Positions 47,005 to 57,019 of a DNA stretch of 64,000 bases are shown here, in pieces. Origin of the DNA: Tenebrio molitor (lineage: Eukaryota > Arthropoda > Insecta > Coleoptera > Tenebrionidae); assembly GCF_963966145.1 (NCBI RefSeq), contig NC_091046.1:10416001-10480000 (forward strand), given 5' to 3'. The notes beneath the pieces were generated by a model. The model searched no databases. It was not told the DNA's origin and saw only the letters and a list, made by a program, of their open reading frames with translations. Each line of letters opens with the position of its first letter. Position 1 is the stretch's first letter. The position numbers and the translations under genes were made by a program.

Positions 47005-47210
47005 GTTGACTCAAGTTGCAAAAAACTTGTCATTTGCAACAGCATTTTTTCAATATTTTTGAACTAAATAAAGGCACAAAGGGACCAGTAATTCATAGTT
47101 TGGATTGAATATTTTCCATAAAAGTACAGTTTTAAACTAATTTCAAATTATTAATGCCATAAAAGTGCTGTTGCAAAAGCAAACAGGTTTTTTGCAACTT
47201 GAATCAACTT
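47005..47210 (+). mobile_element. MITE family D, copy 3
   Basis: Same family and orientation as 46,758-46,968, with TA on both sides, a few internal differences and one A lost at the left tip. A further solo end (GGTTTTTTGCAACTTGAG) is at about 47,850. Confidence 0.85.
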
Positions 47211-47355
47211 TACTTGCAGTACCTATCACAGACACACAGACATCACATTAACGAATTATGTTTAATTGTCTGTGGTACCTATGCAATAGAAATTTCGTTT
47301 GTGTGAATTTTATAGCGACCTTTTTTAATAACATTTTAGTATTTGAGGTTAGGTA

Positions 47356-47746
47356 CAGTTAATTTCAAAATTATCGAGTACACCTCAAAAATCAAGAAGT
47401 CGATTTATTACAGTTTTTTCCACATGTGAAGATGCCTTTTTGAAATTTGGCCGTCATATTTTTATATAGGTTAGGTAAGTTTGACAACATAAATGTCGCT
47501 GATATTTTAGAAGACCATAATATTGTCTGTTTTATCCTCTACACGGTATTCTTCGCGATGTTATAATATTCGGCTAACCTCCGGATCGACCACCCTTCTT
47601 CTAATTTGGAAAGAATGACCACTTTCGCGTATTCGGTTAGATTAAGCACTTTGTTTGTCAAAAATGACATTTATTTTTGACAAAAAATGTAAGTGCATTT
47701 TACACTGTAGAAAATTAGGTGTACTCTATAATTTTGAAATTAACTG
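47356..47746. mobile_element. MITE family A, complete copy
   Basis: Termini CAGTTAATTTCAAAATTATC(GAGTACACCT) and (AGGTGTACTCTA)TAATTTTGAAATTAACTG are inverted repeats of about 30 bp flanked by TA. It is 391 bp and non-coding. The truncated relative is at 973-1,312. Confidence 0.85.
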
Positions 47747-48084
47747 TAGGTACAGCATAAATAGATTTAAATTACAGCAATGCTAGCAAAATTGATTCGT
47801 CAAAGTTACTAAACACGATGACAGCTAATACCAACCTAATTTTTCATCCGTGGTTTTTTGCAACTTGAGTTTACTTTGAATGAATCAGGATAATTAACAG
47901 ATATATCCATGGACAATTAACCAATTTTTGTTAATTAACATGGTTAATTAATTAACGTTACTAATTAACAACGGTCAATTATACCACTCCCAACACTACA
48001 TTTTTTTTGGTTAGCCCAACGTCCCGTCAAAATTGACATCGAACTGGTGAGTTTATTTACGTAATATAAAATAATTATTATGTA

Positions 48085-48296
48085 CAGTTGGCTTCAAAAA
48101 AAACGGGAAATGAAATTTGACCTAATGTGAACTGAAAATTTAATTTGTCAATTTATGTCTGTTTGGCAGTAGTATTTCTGACACATAAGTGCAGTTTTTT
48201 AACCTAAATTCTAAAAGGCCGTTTCAAACTATAAAAATGTAATAAAATCTGACAGAACTTTTTCTGACAGTTCCCGTTTTTTTTTGAAGCCAACCG
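48085..48296. mobile_element. 212-bp TA-flanked MITE
   Basis: CAGTTGGCTTCAAAAAAAAC(GGGAA) and (TTCCC)GTTTTTTTTTGAAGCCAACCG are inverted termini, each next to TA. The interior has no frame of note. Confidence 0.8.
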
Positions 48297-48699
48297 TACT
48301 ATTGCGGGCAAAAAAAGTGGGACATCAAATTTCTGTCAGTTTTGAAAAATTCGATGTAGTTCAAGCTTTATTGTCACTATTCCAGCTGACAGTTTAAAAA
48401 TTTATTTTATACTCCTACACTTCTGGACAAAATTAAGGGACCATCAATAAAAATTACAATTACTTGATGAAAGTGTCATTGATCTTAATAAAATTCACAC
48501 AATCATGTAATAGTGTATATTACATTATTTTTATAGCATGCCATGAAGAAATGAACAAAGGTAATGCACTTGTTTCCAAAATAACAAATGTCAACAAAAA
48601 ATTGTACTTGTTAAAGATTCAATTTTGAGTTGTTTTACTGTATTAAAGCGTTGATTTTATCATTATAAAAGTACAAAATCTGTTTTCCGTCACACATTA

Positions 48700-49626
48700 A
48701 ACCAAAAGACGGCATCTTAGAGTTGAGGCAGTGTCTCAAATCATTATTCTTCTTCGCTAAGGATATTCGCAGAGAGAAGTTGCTCAAATTTTGAATACCA
48801 ACAAATTTGTGGTACAAAGAGCTGCTGCAAGACATAGAACCACTGGCAGTTTAAAAAGAAAAAGAGGACAAGGGGCCATTGAACTGCAAGCTTTAAGGAA
48901 GCGTTTTGTAACCTCTCGGGAGTTAAAAAATGACCTTCGTTTGGCTACTGGAAAAGAAATTTCAACAAAAACTGTAAGAAGAAGGCTGAAAGAAGTCAAT
49001 GTGATTGCCAGAAAACCTGCAACTGGTCCAATTTTGACAGCCTTACATAAAATAAATCTTTTCTCTTTCTGTTTAAACCACCAGGAATGGAATGAAAGAC
49101 AGTGGGATTCAGTTCTATTCACTGATGAGTCCCGATTTCACATTTCCAATAACCATCGTCGTGTTCTCGTTTTGCGAAGACCTGGTGAAGGGTATGCACA
49201 GTGTAACATTCGTGGAGTTGATAAATTTGGTGGAGGATCTTTGATGGTATGGGGCGGAATAAGTTTCAATGGTCGTACACAATTAGTTATAGTGCGCAAT
49301 GGATCAATGACGGCAGCAAGATATAGGGACGATATTATTGTACCTCATGTACTGCCATACGCTGAAAATTTTGGTCCGAACTTTTTATTTTTATGCACGA
49401 TAACGCAAGACCACACATTGCTCATACTGTAACAACTGCTTTGAGAGATGCAAATATTGACTGTCTAGAATGGCCAGCGAAAAGCCCTGATCTAAATTCT
49501 ATTGAGCACCTGTGGGATCACTTAAACCGACGAATTAGAAGTGCTCATGCAACTCCAATAAATCTTGAAGAGCTGTCCAACTTGCTTATACAAGAGTGGC
49601 ATCAGATACCACAACAACCTCATTAG
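48700..49626 (+). pseudogene. Tc1 DD34E transposase, frameshifted
   Basis: Main frame 48,791-49,432, continuing in another frame from about 49,393 to the stop at 49,626; the switch lies in a T-rich run near 49,385. Traces of the N-terminal paired-like DNA-binding domain begin near 48,700 (AKDIRREVAQILNTNKF, then TTGSLKRKRGQG). Catalytic residues are all visible: Asp in FTDESRF, Asp in HDNARPH, and Glu in SPDLNSIEHLW exactly 34 residues later, which defines the Tc1 DD34E type. Also seen is the GGGSLMVWGGI motif. The family protein cuts and pastes the element at TA. Because of the frameshifts no full transposase can be made. Confidence 0.9.
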
Positions 49627-49846
49627 CAGTATGCCAAGAAGGATGCAAAAGTGCATCCGCCAGAGGCGGAAACACAAGTTATTAGTTTAGGTTAATAATT
49701 TTTTTTCCACTCTACATGGTAAGTACGTTGTTATGACATTGATTTGGTGGATGTAGGTACAACTTTTTTGACCTATCGTTGGTTACTATTAACGACGGGA
49801 TGTAAGTAACCACTTACCTCCCTCGGGGAAATAAGTGACAAAAATT

Positions 49847-49909
49847 TGTAGAGAAACGAACTTTATAGAAGAATTGGCTTTATTTCTGACAAGTCTCAAA
49901 ACTATAATA
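49847..49909 (-). repeat. 3' LTR, distal part (split)
   Basis: Matches 54,741-54,803 of the other LTR, then stops at ACTATAATA, where the LINE begins. TA is repeated at the far side of the LINE, consistent with a 2-bp target duplication. Confidence 0.85.
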
Positions 49910-50873
49910 GGTACACACTATCCCACCTCCACCCGGCGGCACGGCAATTTTGCCGGAGTACATACACTATTACGGATATTACTATCAAGTAATAGTGCAG
50001 TGCTTATCAACATAATTACCGGCGTCTCGCCTCCGCATTTTGACTTTGTTGTGTATTATGTTCTGTGTCAATGTTAAGGAACTTCCTCACGATGTGACAT
50101 TTGTATAATAATATACCTTTTTCTCATAGCAACGGAGAGCTCTAAATATTTATTAATTTTTGTGTTATATGTCTGTGTTATATTGTGTGAATATAACTAT
50201 ATAGCTATATCTAAAAGATATGCTTGCTTTTGTTGTTTATTTAAAATTATAATGTCTGGTCTGTTATGCTTAATATGAATGTCAGTTAAAATTGTTCTAT
50301 CAAAATATAACTTGTAACTGTCATTTTTCAAACAACTTTCTGGTGTATAACTATAATGTGGTTGTGTATTCTTTAATAAATTGAATTTAACAGCTAAATT
50401 CATGTGTATAATTTTAGCGAATATATCGTGACGTTTTTTATATTCGCTTTGAGCCAAAACGGTGCAAGAAGAAATGATGTGTTCAATTGTTTCCCCTTCA
50501 GTTCCGCAAATCCTACATTTATCAATTATCGATTGTAAACCGCATATGTGTTTTTTATAATTTCTTGTATTTATAACACGATCTTGTATTGCAAATATAA
50601 AACCCTCCGTCTCAGGGTGAATATTTGATTTCTTAAGCCATGCATGAGAGGCCTGAACATTAACTTCTGGTTGTTCCAGTTCTTTAAAGTATCTCCCATG
50701 TAGACTTCTGTTTTATATTTGCTATAGTGTTAGGTATATTTGGCTTAACAATATCTGAAATTATATTATCACTTAAATTTAAAGGTGTGTAGCCTTTATC
50801 GGCTGAAACCAAAGCATTAAAAAAGGTGTTATCACGAGCTCTATTGAGGAAATAATTTTTTAGTGAAGCAATT
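49910..50873 (-). mobile_element. 5'-truncated LINE with restriction-like endonuclease
   Basis: On the - strand, with scattered frame breaks, the translation shows the C-terminal part of a non-LTR retrotransposon. It has a thumb-region motif NIHPETEGFIFAIQDRVI, a zinc knuckle CRICGTEGETIEHIISSC, and an endonuclease core NRPDIIIL...AYLLDIAI. This CCHC-plus-PD...D arrangement is that of LINEs with a restriction-like endonuclease (the R2, R4, Dong and NeSL group). The 3' tail (ending GGTGGGATAGT) is the same as in the copy at 60,737-61,264. Relative to that copy it has lost about 145 bp within the last coding part. It is inserted in the 3' LTR of the CsRn1-like element, so it is the youngest layer here. 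Confidence 0.8.
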
Positions 50874-50942
50874 TATAACAATAACAATTGAATTCCCTAC
50901 CAACTTCCTAACTCTAGCTTACTTGCTTCGAGGGTCACTGCA
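50874..50942 (-). repeat. 3' LTR, proximal part (split)
   Basis: Continues the LTR after the LINE, ending at TGCA (50,942). It is preceded, on the coding strand, by a purine-rich tract (AGGGAGGAGC) that would serve as the polypurine tract. Confidence 0.85.
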
Positions 50943-53900
50943 CAGCTCCTCCCTGAGTGATAACGTAATCTTTTAACAAAAAAGCTGGTTTAACTCGATC
51001 AAAGGAAACAACTTTTGCACTATTTTTGATTTGGATGGTGAACGTTTTTTCATTCCTGGAGATTACTCGATAAGGTCCATCATAAGGGTGTTGTAAAGAA
51101 CGCCTCACAACATCATGACGGAGAAATACGTGGGAACAGGTTGCAAGAGCTTTGTGAATAAAAACATTCGATCTGGCGTGATGAGCAGCTGCTACAGGAC
51201 GGAGAAGTTGCATTTTGCTCTTCAAATTTTCTGCGAACACTGACTGACTGACCTCTGATTTCAAATCGGCCAAAAATTCTCCTGGTAACCTGAAAGTATC
51301 TCCATACACTAGTTCGCTTGTTGAAGTACCCAAATCTTCATGTAAAACTGAACGAAATCCCAGTAAGATAAGTGGCAATGTTTCTATCCACTGAGGGGTA
51401 GCATGACACGTTGTAGCAGCTTTCAAAGGTCTGTGCCAACATTCAATTGCTCCGTTTGATTGCGGGTGATAAGCTGTGGTGTGGCTTGTTTTAGTTCGAA
51501 ATATTTTGGCTACCTCTTTAAAAAGTGAAGATTCGAACTGGGTTCCTTGGTCGTGTTTTATTTCAGCAGGTACTCCGAAACGCGCGATCCAGCCCGACAA
51601 AAACGCTTGCACTACTGTTTCGGCTTTGATGTCTTCCAATGGTATGGCTTCTGTCCAACGAGTAAAACGATCAATACACGTTAGGAGGTATTTGTATCCT
51701 TTTGAACAGGGAAGGGGACCTACGATGTCTATGTGCACCGTCTTGAAACGTTCGTTTGGCGTTGGAAGTGTACTCACTAGACTTCTTGTGTGTTTTCCAA
51801 TTTTACTTTTCTGACATTGAATACAATTACGAGTCCACAAAACGCTATCTTTGTTAATTGAAGGCCAAATAAATTTTGTACGAAGAAGTTTCGTTGTCGC
51901 TCTGATACCGGAATGGGATAAATTATGTATACTTTCGAACACTTGGCGTCGAAATTGTGGGGGAATATAAGGTCTGATGACACCTATAGAAATGTCACAA
52001 TACATTTGTTTGTTCGAGTCAGGTATCGAGATTTTCTTGAAATGTAAATTTGAATCGGTAGATGTCATCAACAACGATTTTAATTCCTCGTCGTTTTCCT
52101 GAGCTTCCGCCACTGCTTCGTAATTCACAGGTTTAGGGATAAGAACCTCTTGAATTCTGGAGAGCGTGTCTGCAACAATATTGGCCTTTCCTGAAATATG
52201 TTGAACATTGGTAGTAAATTGACCAATGTAATCGAGGTGTCGTAACTGACGAGGACTTGCTTTTTCTGATTTTTGCTTAAAAGCGAGAGTAAGTGGCTTG
52301 TGATCCGTGAAAAGAACAAATTCACGTCCTTCTAGCATGTGACGAAAGTACCTGATGCTCAGATATGCTGCCAGCAGTTCACGATCATAAGTGCTGTAAC
52401 GCTGTTGAGTAGCATCCAATTTAGTAGAAAAAAATGCGAGCGGTTGCCATTTTCCTTTAACGAGCTGTTCTAGAACTCCGCCAACTGAAAAGTCTGATGA
52501 ATCTACATAAAGTGCCAACGGTGCTCCTGATGTTGGATGAACTAAAAGGGTTGCATCTGCTAGAGTTTGTTTACAGGTGTCGAATGCTCGTTTTAACTCT
52601 TCTGTCCATAATATTTTGGCTCCAGTTTTATTGTTTTTACCTGACAATATGTTTTGTAATTTGAGTTGTGCTTCTGCTGCGTCAGGGATAAATCTCCGGT
52701 AATAATTTACCATTCCTAAAAAACGTTGTAAGTCTTTAATCGTCCCAGGCAACTTAAAATTTGTAATGACTGCCACTTTCTCGGGCAATGGTTGAATACC
52801 ATTACTATCGATGAGATATCCCAAGAATTTGACGTTGCTTTTACTAAAAACACATTTAGCCTTATTGATAATAATGCCATATTGACGTAAACGTTCAAAA
52901 AGAAGTCGGAGATGTTGTTTATGTTGTTCCTGGTTATTAGATGCTACCAAAATGTCGTCAATATAGGGAAAACAAAAATCAAGATTTCTTGTGACTTCGT
53001 GGATAAATCTTTGAAAAGTCTGAGCGGCGTTGCAGAGCCCGAAAGACATAAAGGGAAATTCAAAAAGACCAAACGGAGTGATAATAGCTGTTTTCAGGAT
53101 ATCTTTGTCTTCGACTGGAATTTGGTGATACGCTTTGACTAAATCAATTGTGCTGAAGATTGAGTTCCCTGCGAGCGTTTGAGCAAAATCATGAATGTGT
53201 GGAATTGGATAGCGATCTGATATTGTCACATTGTTCAACCTGCGATAGTCTCCGTATGGACGCCATTCTCCGTTCTTTTTTGGAACTATATGTAGTGGGC
53301 TTGCCCACTCGTTGTTTGAAGGACGACATATTCCCTTTTCTATCATTACTCTAAATTCTTCTTTTGCAATTTTCAACTTCTCGGGTGAAAGTCTACGGGC
53401 TTTAGAAAAAATTGGCGGTCCAACAGTTTCTATGCGATGTCTAACATTATGTTTAACTGTAATGTTGCCGTTACCGGGCGAACTTGAAATATCTGTGAAC
53501 TCCTTTAACAGGAACTGAGAAGCAAAATCCATATAGGCGTCTGTAAATCCAACCATAGTTGTTTCCTTATTTGTATTGCCGACATAAGGCGTAATTTCGG
53601 ATCTAGCGAAGATTCTTTGCTTTTTAATGTCCACCAAAAGGTCGAAATGGTTTAAGAAATCAGAGCCAATGATCGGTTTTGACACGTCCGCAATAAGAAA
53701 TTTCCATGTGAGCTTTTTGAAATTGAAGTCTAAAGTTAATGTTCTGTCACCATATGTGCCAATTTTCGTTCCATTTACTGCTGACAAAAATAAGTTAGTA
53801 TGTCCTTTGCTTCTATCGCTATAACGTGGTGGAAGAACTGATACATCTGCACCTGTATCAATCAAAAACTGTGTTTTAGTTGTGACATCTGTCATAAAAA

Positions 53901-53991
53901 GGCGACTGATTTCAGAGCCATTCTCGCCGGTCGCCGCGTACGAGTGGCTTACTACAAGTTTTCCGCTTGAAAAGAACAGGGGGGCTGGCAA
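50935..53991 (-). CDS. Retrotransposon Pol polyprotein (CsRn1-like)
   Basis: An uninterrupted frame of 1,018 codons counted from the first Met. Domains in order: aspartic protease (DTGAD at 45), reverse transcriptase (RPYGDYRRLN near 245; YIDDILVAS at 343), RNase H (LYVDSSDFSVGG and FTDHKPLTLAF, about 490-580), integrase zinc finger (HNLSHSG...CIQCQK, about 690-735), and integrase core with Asp in HIDIVGP, Asp in HDQGTQF and Glu in AIECWHR 35 residues later. It copies element RNA into DNA and inserts it. It overlaps gag in the -1 frame, so it is probably made as a Gag-Pol fusion by frameshifting and the listed Met need not be a start. The stop lies 8 nt inside the 3' LTR. All catalytic residues are present. 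Confidence 0.95.
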   Translation of the reverse strand: MPAPLFFSSGKLVVSHSYAATGENGSEISRLFMTDVTTKTQFLIDTGADVSVLPPRYSDRSKGHTNLFLSAVNGTKIGTYGDRTLTLDFNFKKLTWKFLIADVSKPIIGSDFLNHFDLLVDIKKQRIFARSEITPYVGNTNKETTMVGFTDAYMDFASQFLLKEFTDISSSPGNGNITVKHNVRHRIETVGPPIFSKARRLSPEKLKIAKEEFRVMIEKGICRPSNNEWASPLHIVPKKNGEWRPYGDYRRLNNVTISDRYPIPHIHDFAQTLAGNSIFSTIDLVKAYHQIPVEDKDILKTAIITPFGLFEFPFMSFGLCNAAQTFQRFIHEVTRNLDFCFPYIDDILVASNNQEQHKQHLRLLFERLRQYGIIINKAKCVFSKSNVKFLGYLIDSNGIQPLPEKVAVITNFKLPGTIKDLQRFLGMVNYYRRFIPDAAEAQLKLQNILSGKNNKTGAKILWTEELKRAFDTCKQTLADATLLVHPTSGAPLALYVDSSDFSVGGVLEQLVKGKWQPLAFFSTKLDATQQRYSTYDRELLAAYLSIRYFRHMLEGREFVLFTDHKPLTLAFKQKSEKASPRQLRHLDYIGQFTTNVQHISGKANIVADTLSRIQEVLIPKPVNYEAVAEAQENDEELKSLLMTSTDSNLHFKKISIPDSNKQMYCDISIGVIRPYIPPQFRRQVFESIHNLSHSGIRATTKLLRTKFIWPSINKDSVLWTRNCIQCQKSKIGKHTRSLVSTLPTPNERFKTVHIDIVGPLPCSKGYKYLLTCIDRFTRWTEAIPLEDIKAETVVQAFLSGWIARFGVPAEIKHDQGTQFESSLFKEVAKIFRTKTSHTTAYHPQSNGAIECWHRPLKAATTCHATPQWIETLPLILLGFRSVLHEDLGTSTSELVYGDTFRLPGEFLADLKSEVSQSVFAENLKSKMQLLRPVAAAHHARSNVFIHKALATCSHVFLRHDVVRRSLQHPYDGPYRVISRNEKTFTIQIKNSAKVVSFDRVKPAFLLKDYVITQGGAVQ

Positions 53992-54716
53992 CGATGAGCT
54001 CTAGAACCAAACTTCATATGGTACCAACATGGTCGAACATCAGGGGTTGAATCTTGCCTTCTCATTTGTGTAGGTTTATTGTACCAGTTTTTGGCTGGTC
54101 GGTTATTCAGAGCTTCAACCTTTTGAATTAATTCTTCTACTTGATTTTGAAGATTTTGGAAAATTTCAGGCGGATCCGCAGTTGCTTCATTAATGACTGT
54201 GTTAGTAGTAGCCTGCATGATTTTATCTGCTTTTGATGCTAATTCCTCTAACTCAGAATCAAAACACGAAAGTACTGTTTGACATTGTGCCGGCAATCTT
54301 TGAATCCACAAAATTTTTAATACGTCATCAGAGAATTTGTTATCTGAGAGTTCCTGCATTTCGCGCAATAGTTGACTAGAACGTTTGTCGCCCAGTTCGA
54401 AAGTATGTAATAATTTTTTTAATTTGGTCGTCTCTGGTTCCGAAAATCTATTTATCATTGTTGTTTTCAATTTTCCGTACATGTTATTCTCGGGAGTTTT
54501 CATTATAATATCACTCACTTCGCTTAAAATATTGCTCTCAATTGCTGCGACTACGGCATGGTATTTTGTGCTATCTTGTACAATACCACAGTTGATAAAT
54601 TGAGATTCCAATTGCTTGAACCATAAAGCAGGGTTGGACTTCCAGAATGGAGGAATCTTGAGTGAAACCCTTGATACTTGTGATGTAGTTTCTTGGTTAT
54701 TCTCTTGTTTAGACAT
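53952..54716 (-). CDS. Retrotransposon Gag (CHCC type)
   Basis: 254 codons from the ATG at 54,716 (MSKQENNQETT); an upstream in-frame ATG at 54,740 would overlap the primer-binding site and is less likely. The central part (FWKSNPALWFKQLESQF, then LLREMQELS) is a typical capsid region of Ty3/gypsy Gag. The C-terminus carries CWYHMKFGSRAHRCQPPC, that is C-x2-H-x9-C-x3-C, the unusual nucleocapsid motif of the CsRn1 clade in place of CCHC. It packages element RNA in cytoplasmic particles. It is intact and overlaps pol by about 40 nt; a -1 shift near CGGAAAAC would join them. Confidence 0.92.
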   Translation of the reverse strand: MSKQENNQETTSQVSRVSLKIPPFWKSNPALWFKQLESQFINCGIVQDSTKYHAVVAAIESNILSEVSDIIMKTPENNMYGKLKTTMINRFSEPETTKLKKLLHTFELGDKRSSQLLREMQELSDNKFSDDVLKILWIQRLPAQCQTVLSCFDSELEELASKADKIMQATTNTVINEATADPPEIFQNLQNQVEELIQKVEALNNRPAKNWYNKPTQMRRQDSTPDVRPCWYHMKFGSRAHRCQPPCSFQAENL

Positions 54717-54740
54717 TCTGTTCGACGTCGGGGTCACCAA

Positions 54741-54870
54741 TGTAGAGAAACGAACTTTATAGAAGAATTGGCTTTATTTCTGACAAGTCTCAAAACTATA
54801 ATATAACAATAACAATTGAATTCCCTACCAACTTCCTAACTCTAGCCTACTTGCTTCGAGGGTCACTGCA
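54741..54870 (-). repeat. 5' LTR of the CsRn1-like element
   Basis: 130 bp with TG...CA ends on the coding strand, followed by the tRNA-Trp-type primer site at about 54,724-54,740. Short for an LTR, but it matches both halves of the split 3' LTR. Confidence 0.9.
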
Positions 54871-55160
54871 AATTAAACCAAACAAAACACTAATATGCTT
54901 TAAAGTTACACTTCTTAATTAATTGTTTTTCGAATTTTTGTCTATTTTTAGTTTTTTAGCTAAATTAAGTTGAATTTGTATATTTTTTTGACATTCATAC
55001 CAATTAAATAACGTAAAGTACACTTAACTATTACATGTGTGAATTTTATTAAGATCAATGAGACTTTCAGCAAGTAATTTTAATTTTTATTGGTGGTCCC
55101 TTAATTTTGTCCAGAAGTGTATTTTCCTTTTCCAAATGCCCTCTTCTTTTGATAAAGGTA

Positions 55161-55698
55161 CACTCACCGGCAGAAAAACCGGAACACCATTATTATTTAA
55201 AAATCTATTGTCCCGATGCCTGGTTGCTCTTTTTCGACCAGATCTAGGTCTTCTTGTGTACTGACCAGTCACTTGAAAAGTTGAAACCTTTTAACAGCTC
55301 TGTGACCACTAGCAAGAGGAGCCTCAATAGCATTAGCTGCATAACGGAAACAACAACAGTCTTCAACCAAAGCTACTGCTCTGGCAATATTTACACCAGC
55401 TAGAGGCATTTTTTTACGTTCTGCACTTAAATTCGAAGTTAACAACAATAAAAAATTACAAAAGTTATAAAAATCTAACCAGGTTGCTTGATTATTATAA
55501 AATTGGTAAATTTAAGAAAAGAAGATTTTTAAGCAAAAAATTTGTTTTTATGCGAAATTGCTAATAAAATAGCCTATGCTAATGCTCAAGGTTATGTTTG
55601 CTATCATCGCCTCCTGGTCAAAATACATCAAAATAGGTATAATGGGAATAAATTTGTTGTTGACTAATTAGTGTTCCGTTTTTTTTTGCCGGTGAGTG
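55161..55698 (-). mobile_element. Deletion derivative of a second Tc1-like element
   Basis: Termini CACTCACCGGCAGAAAAACC and (complement) CACTCACCGGCAAAAAAAAA are inverted repeats flanked by TA. Within, on the - strand, a relic reads TRRPRSGRKRATRHRDNRF, which fits the GRPR-like DNA-binding linker of Tc1 transposases, preceded by a degraded helix-turn-helix region. The catalytic domain is missing, so it is a non-autonomous 538-bp derivative. It begins about 40 bp beyond the large Tc1 element. Confidence 0.75.
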
Positions 55699-56261
55699 TA
55701 GATTTTGATTGGAACTTTGCATTAAATAAATATTCACTACGTGCTTAGACTTAGACTTACAATCATTCCCTACAACCTACAATAGTTAATGACAACGTCA
55801 ATCATCATTTCATTCTTAGATCGGATCTGTCTCGTTTAAAATGTGTGTAGCACTTCAACACAACTTTTGGCATTATGCACTTGTAGTAAATTATTACTTT
55901 GTGTTGTCTAATTTAAAATAAATTAGAAAAACGTCAAAATGACATTTATTAATAACCTTATTTACTTTTTGTTTTAGAATCATCTTGCAACACAGCATTT
56001 CAAATTTAGTTAAAAAGGGTTTACAACCAAAATGAAATGAAATACATACTACTTTCCTCGGTACTGCCAATTTAACAAAATTAAAGCATGGCAACCTATT
56101 GTTTTTTTAAAGATGGAATAGATTATATGTTTATACATGTAAAATTTGAACTTTAACTTAAGTTTCTTTCTGTGTTATCCTTCCGAGAATGGAATTGTAT
56201 AAAATCCATATTGCACGTATCGACATAAGGAGTTACAGTCATTGATTAATTCGCTCTAAAG
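55699..56261. other. AT-rich spacer
   Basis: No gene or repeat recognised between the Tc1 derivative and the GC-rich element. Confidence 0.5.
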
Positions 56262-57019
56262 TTGTAACGAAGTTACTGAGAAACCGCTCCCGGTATCGGA
56301 AAAATTCCGTTTTTTCTTCATACCGGAGTAGAAAATTAGCGCGAACCCGACTGCGCCAACTACGTTCCCCGAATCCGTTCCGGAACCCTTGTCTCCTCCG
56401 GATGCCAGTACTCGGACTCCGCGCTAAACCGAACCATCCCACCATTGCTAGTCCAAGAGTCGATGGTGACGCGCAACCCCACCACGCGCGACCGAGTTAA
56501 CAAAAGCAACGTGCAGAGCCAGCGGAGCACCATTCCCATACCGATCCTGCTTACAGCACTAGTTCCGATCCTGCTTCCGAACCCGCTTCCGCGTTTGATT
56601 CCAACCCCGACTTCCGGCCTGTTCATTCCCCTTGTGAGTGAACCAGGCCTTCCCGCTTCCCCTCCTCCCCAGGGCCCTACCCTTCTGCTTGCGGCCAGCC
56701 CCGCAACCCCGTTACGACCACCGATCCGACCCCCCCCCCCCCCTCCCTTCAAGGTAAAGTGGTGTTCCAGGTCCGGCAGGAACAAACGTAAGTACGAGCG
56801 CGCGCGCCCCACCCCTTCAGTATTGTTAATAAATAATAAAGGTTTTTGTGGTAATTATTGTTTTGCTTCCCCTTCCCCGCACCCTGACGGCCGACCCCTA
56901 GACACCGTAGCTCCGCAAAGCTACCCCGCAAGTGTGGCGTCCCACCACAGCCGAAAAAAGGGACTGGCGCTGGGAACGCTGTCAGGAACCGAGTAAGAGG
57001 AAAAGCGCCGACCGAGACC

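Larger units (their letters stand above)
49847..54870 (-). mobile_element. CsRn1-like Ty3/gypsy LTR retrotransposon
   Basis: LTRs of about 130 bp (TGCAGTGACC...TTCTCTACA on the coding strand) bound gag and pol on the - strand. The target duplication AATT is at 49,843-49,846 and 54,871-54,874. The primer site just after the 5' LTR reads TTGGTGACCCCGACGTC, complementary to the 3' end of tRNA-Trp. That primer and the gag CHCC motif are hallmarks of the CsRn1 clade. The two LTRs differ at one base over the 67 bp compared, and both reading frames are open, so the insertion is young. Its 3' LTR is split by a LINE (49,910-50,873). It lies inside a Tc1 element. Confidence 0.93.
48418..55119 (+). mobile_element. 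Tc1-like DNA transposon interrupted by a retrotransposon
   Basis: The termini CACTTCTGGACAAAATTAAG (48,418) and CTTAATTTTGTCCAGAAGTG (ending 55,119) continue as inverted repeats for about 95 bp, and TA flanks each side. Removing the LTR element at 49,847-54,870 and one 4-bp duplication leaves about 1.67 kb, the usual Tc1 size. The transposase frame on the + strand is broken (see 48,700-49,626), so the element is inactive. It was the first of three nested insertions. Confidence 0.9.

Noticed and set aside
56360..56996. Pro/Leu-rich frames on both strands at the start of the GC-rich element
   Set aside because: No domain, overlapping on opposite strands, and located in the presumed LTR.
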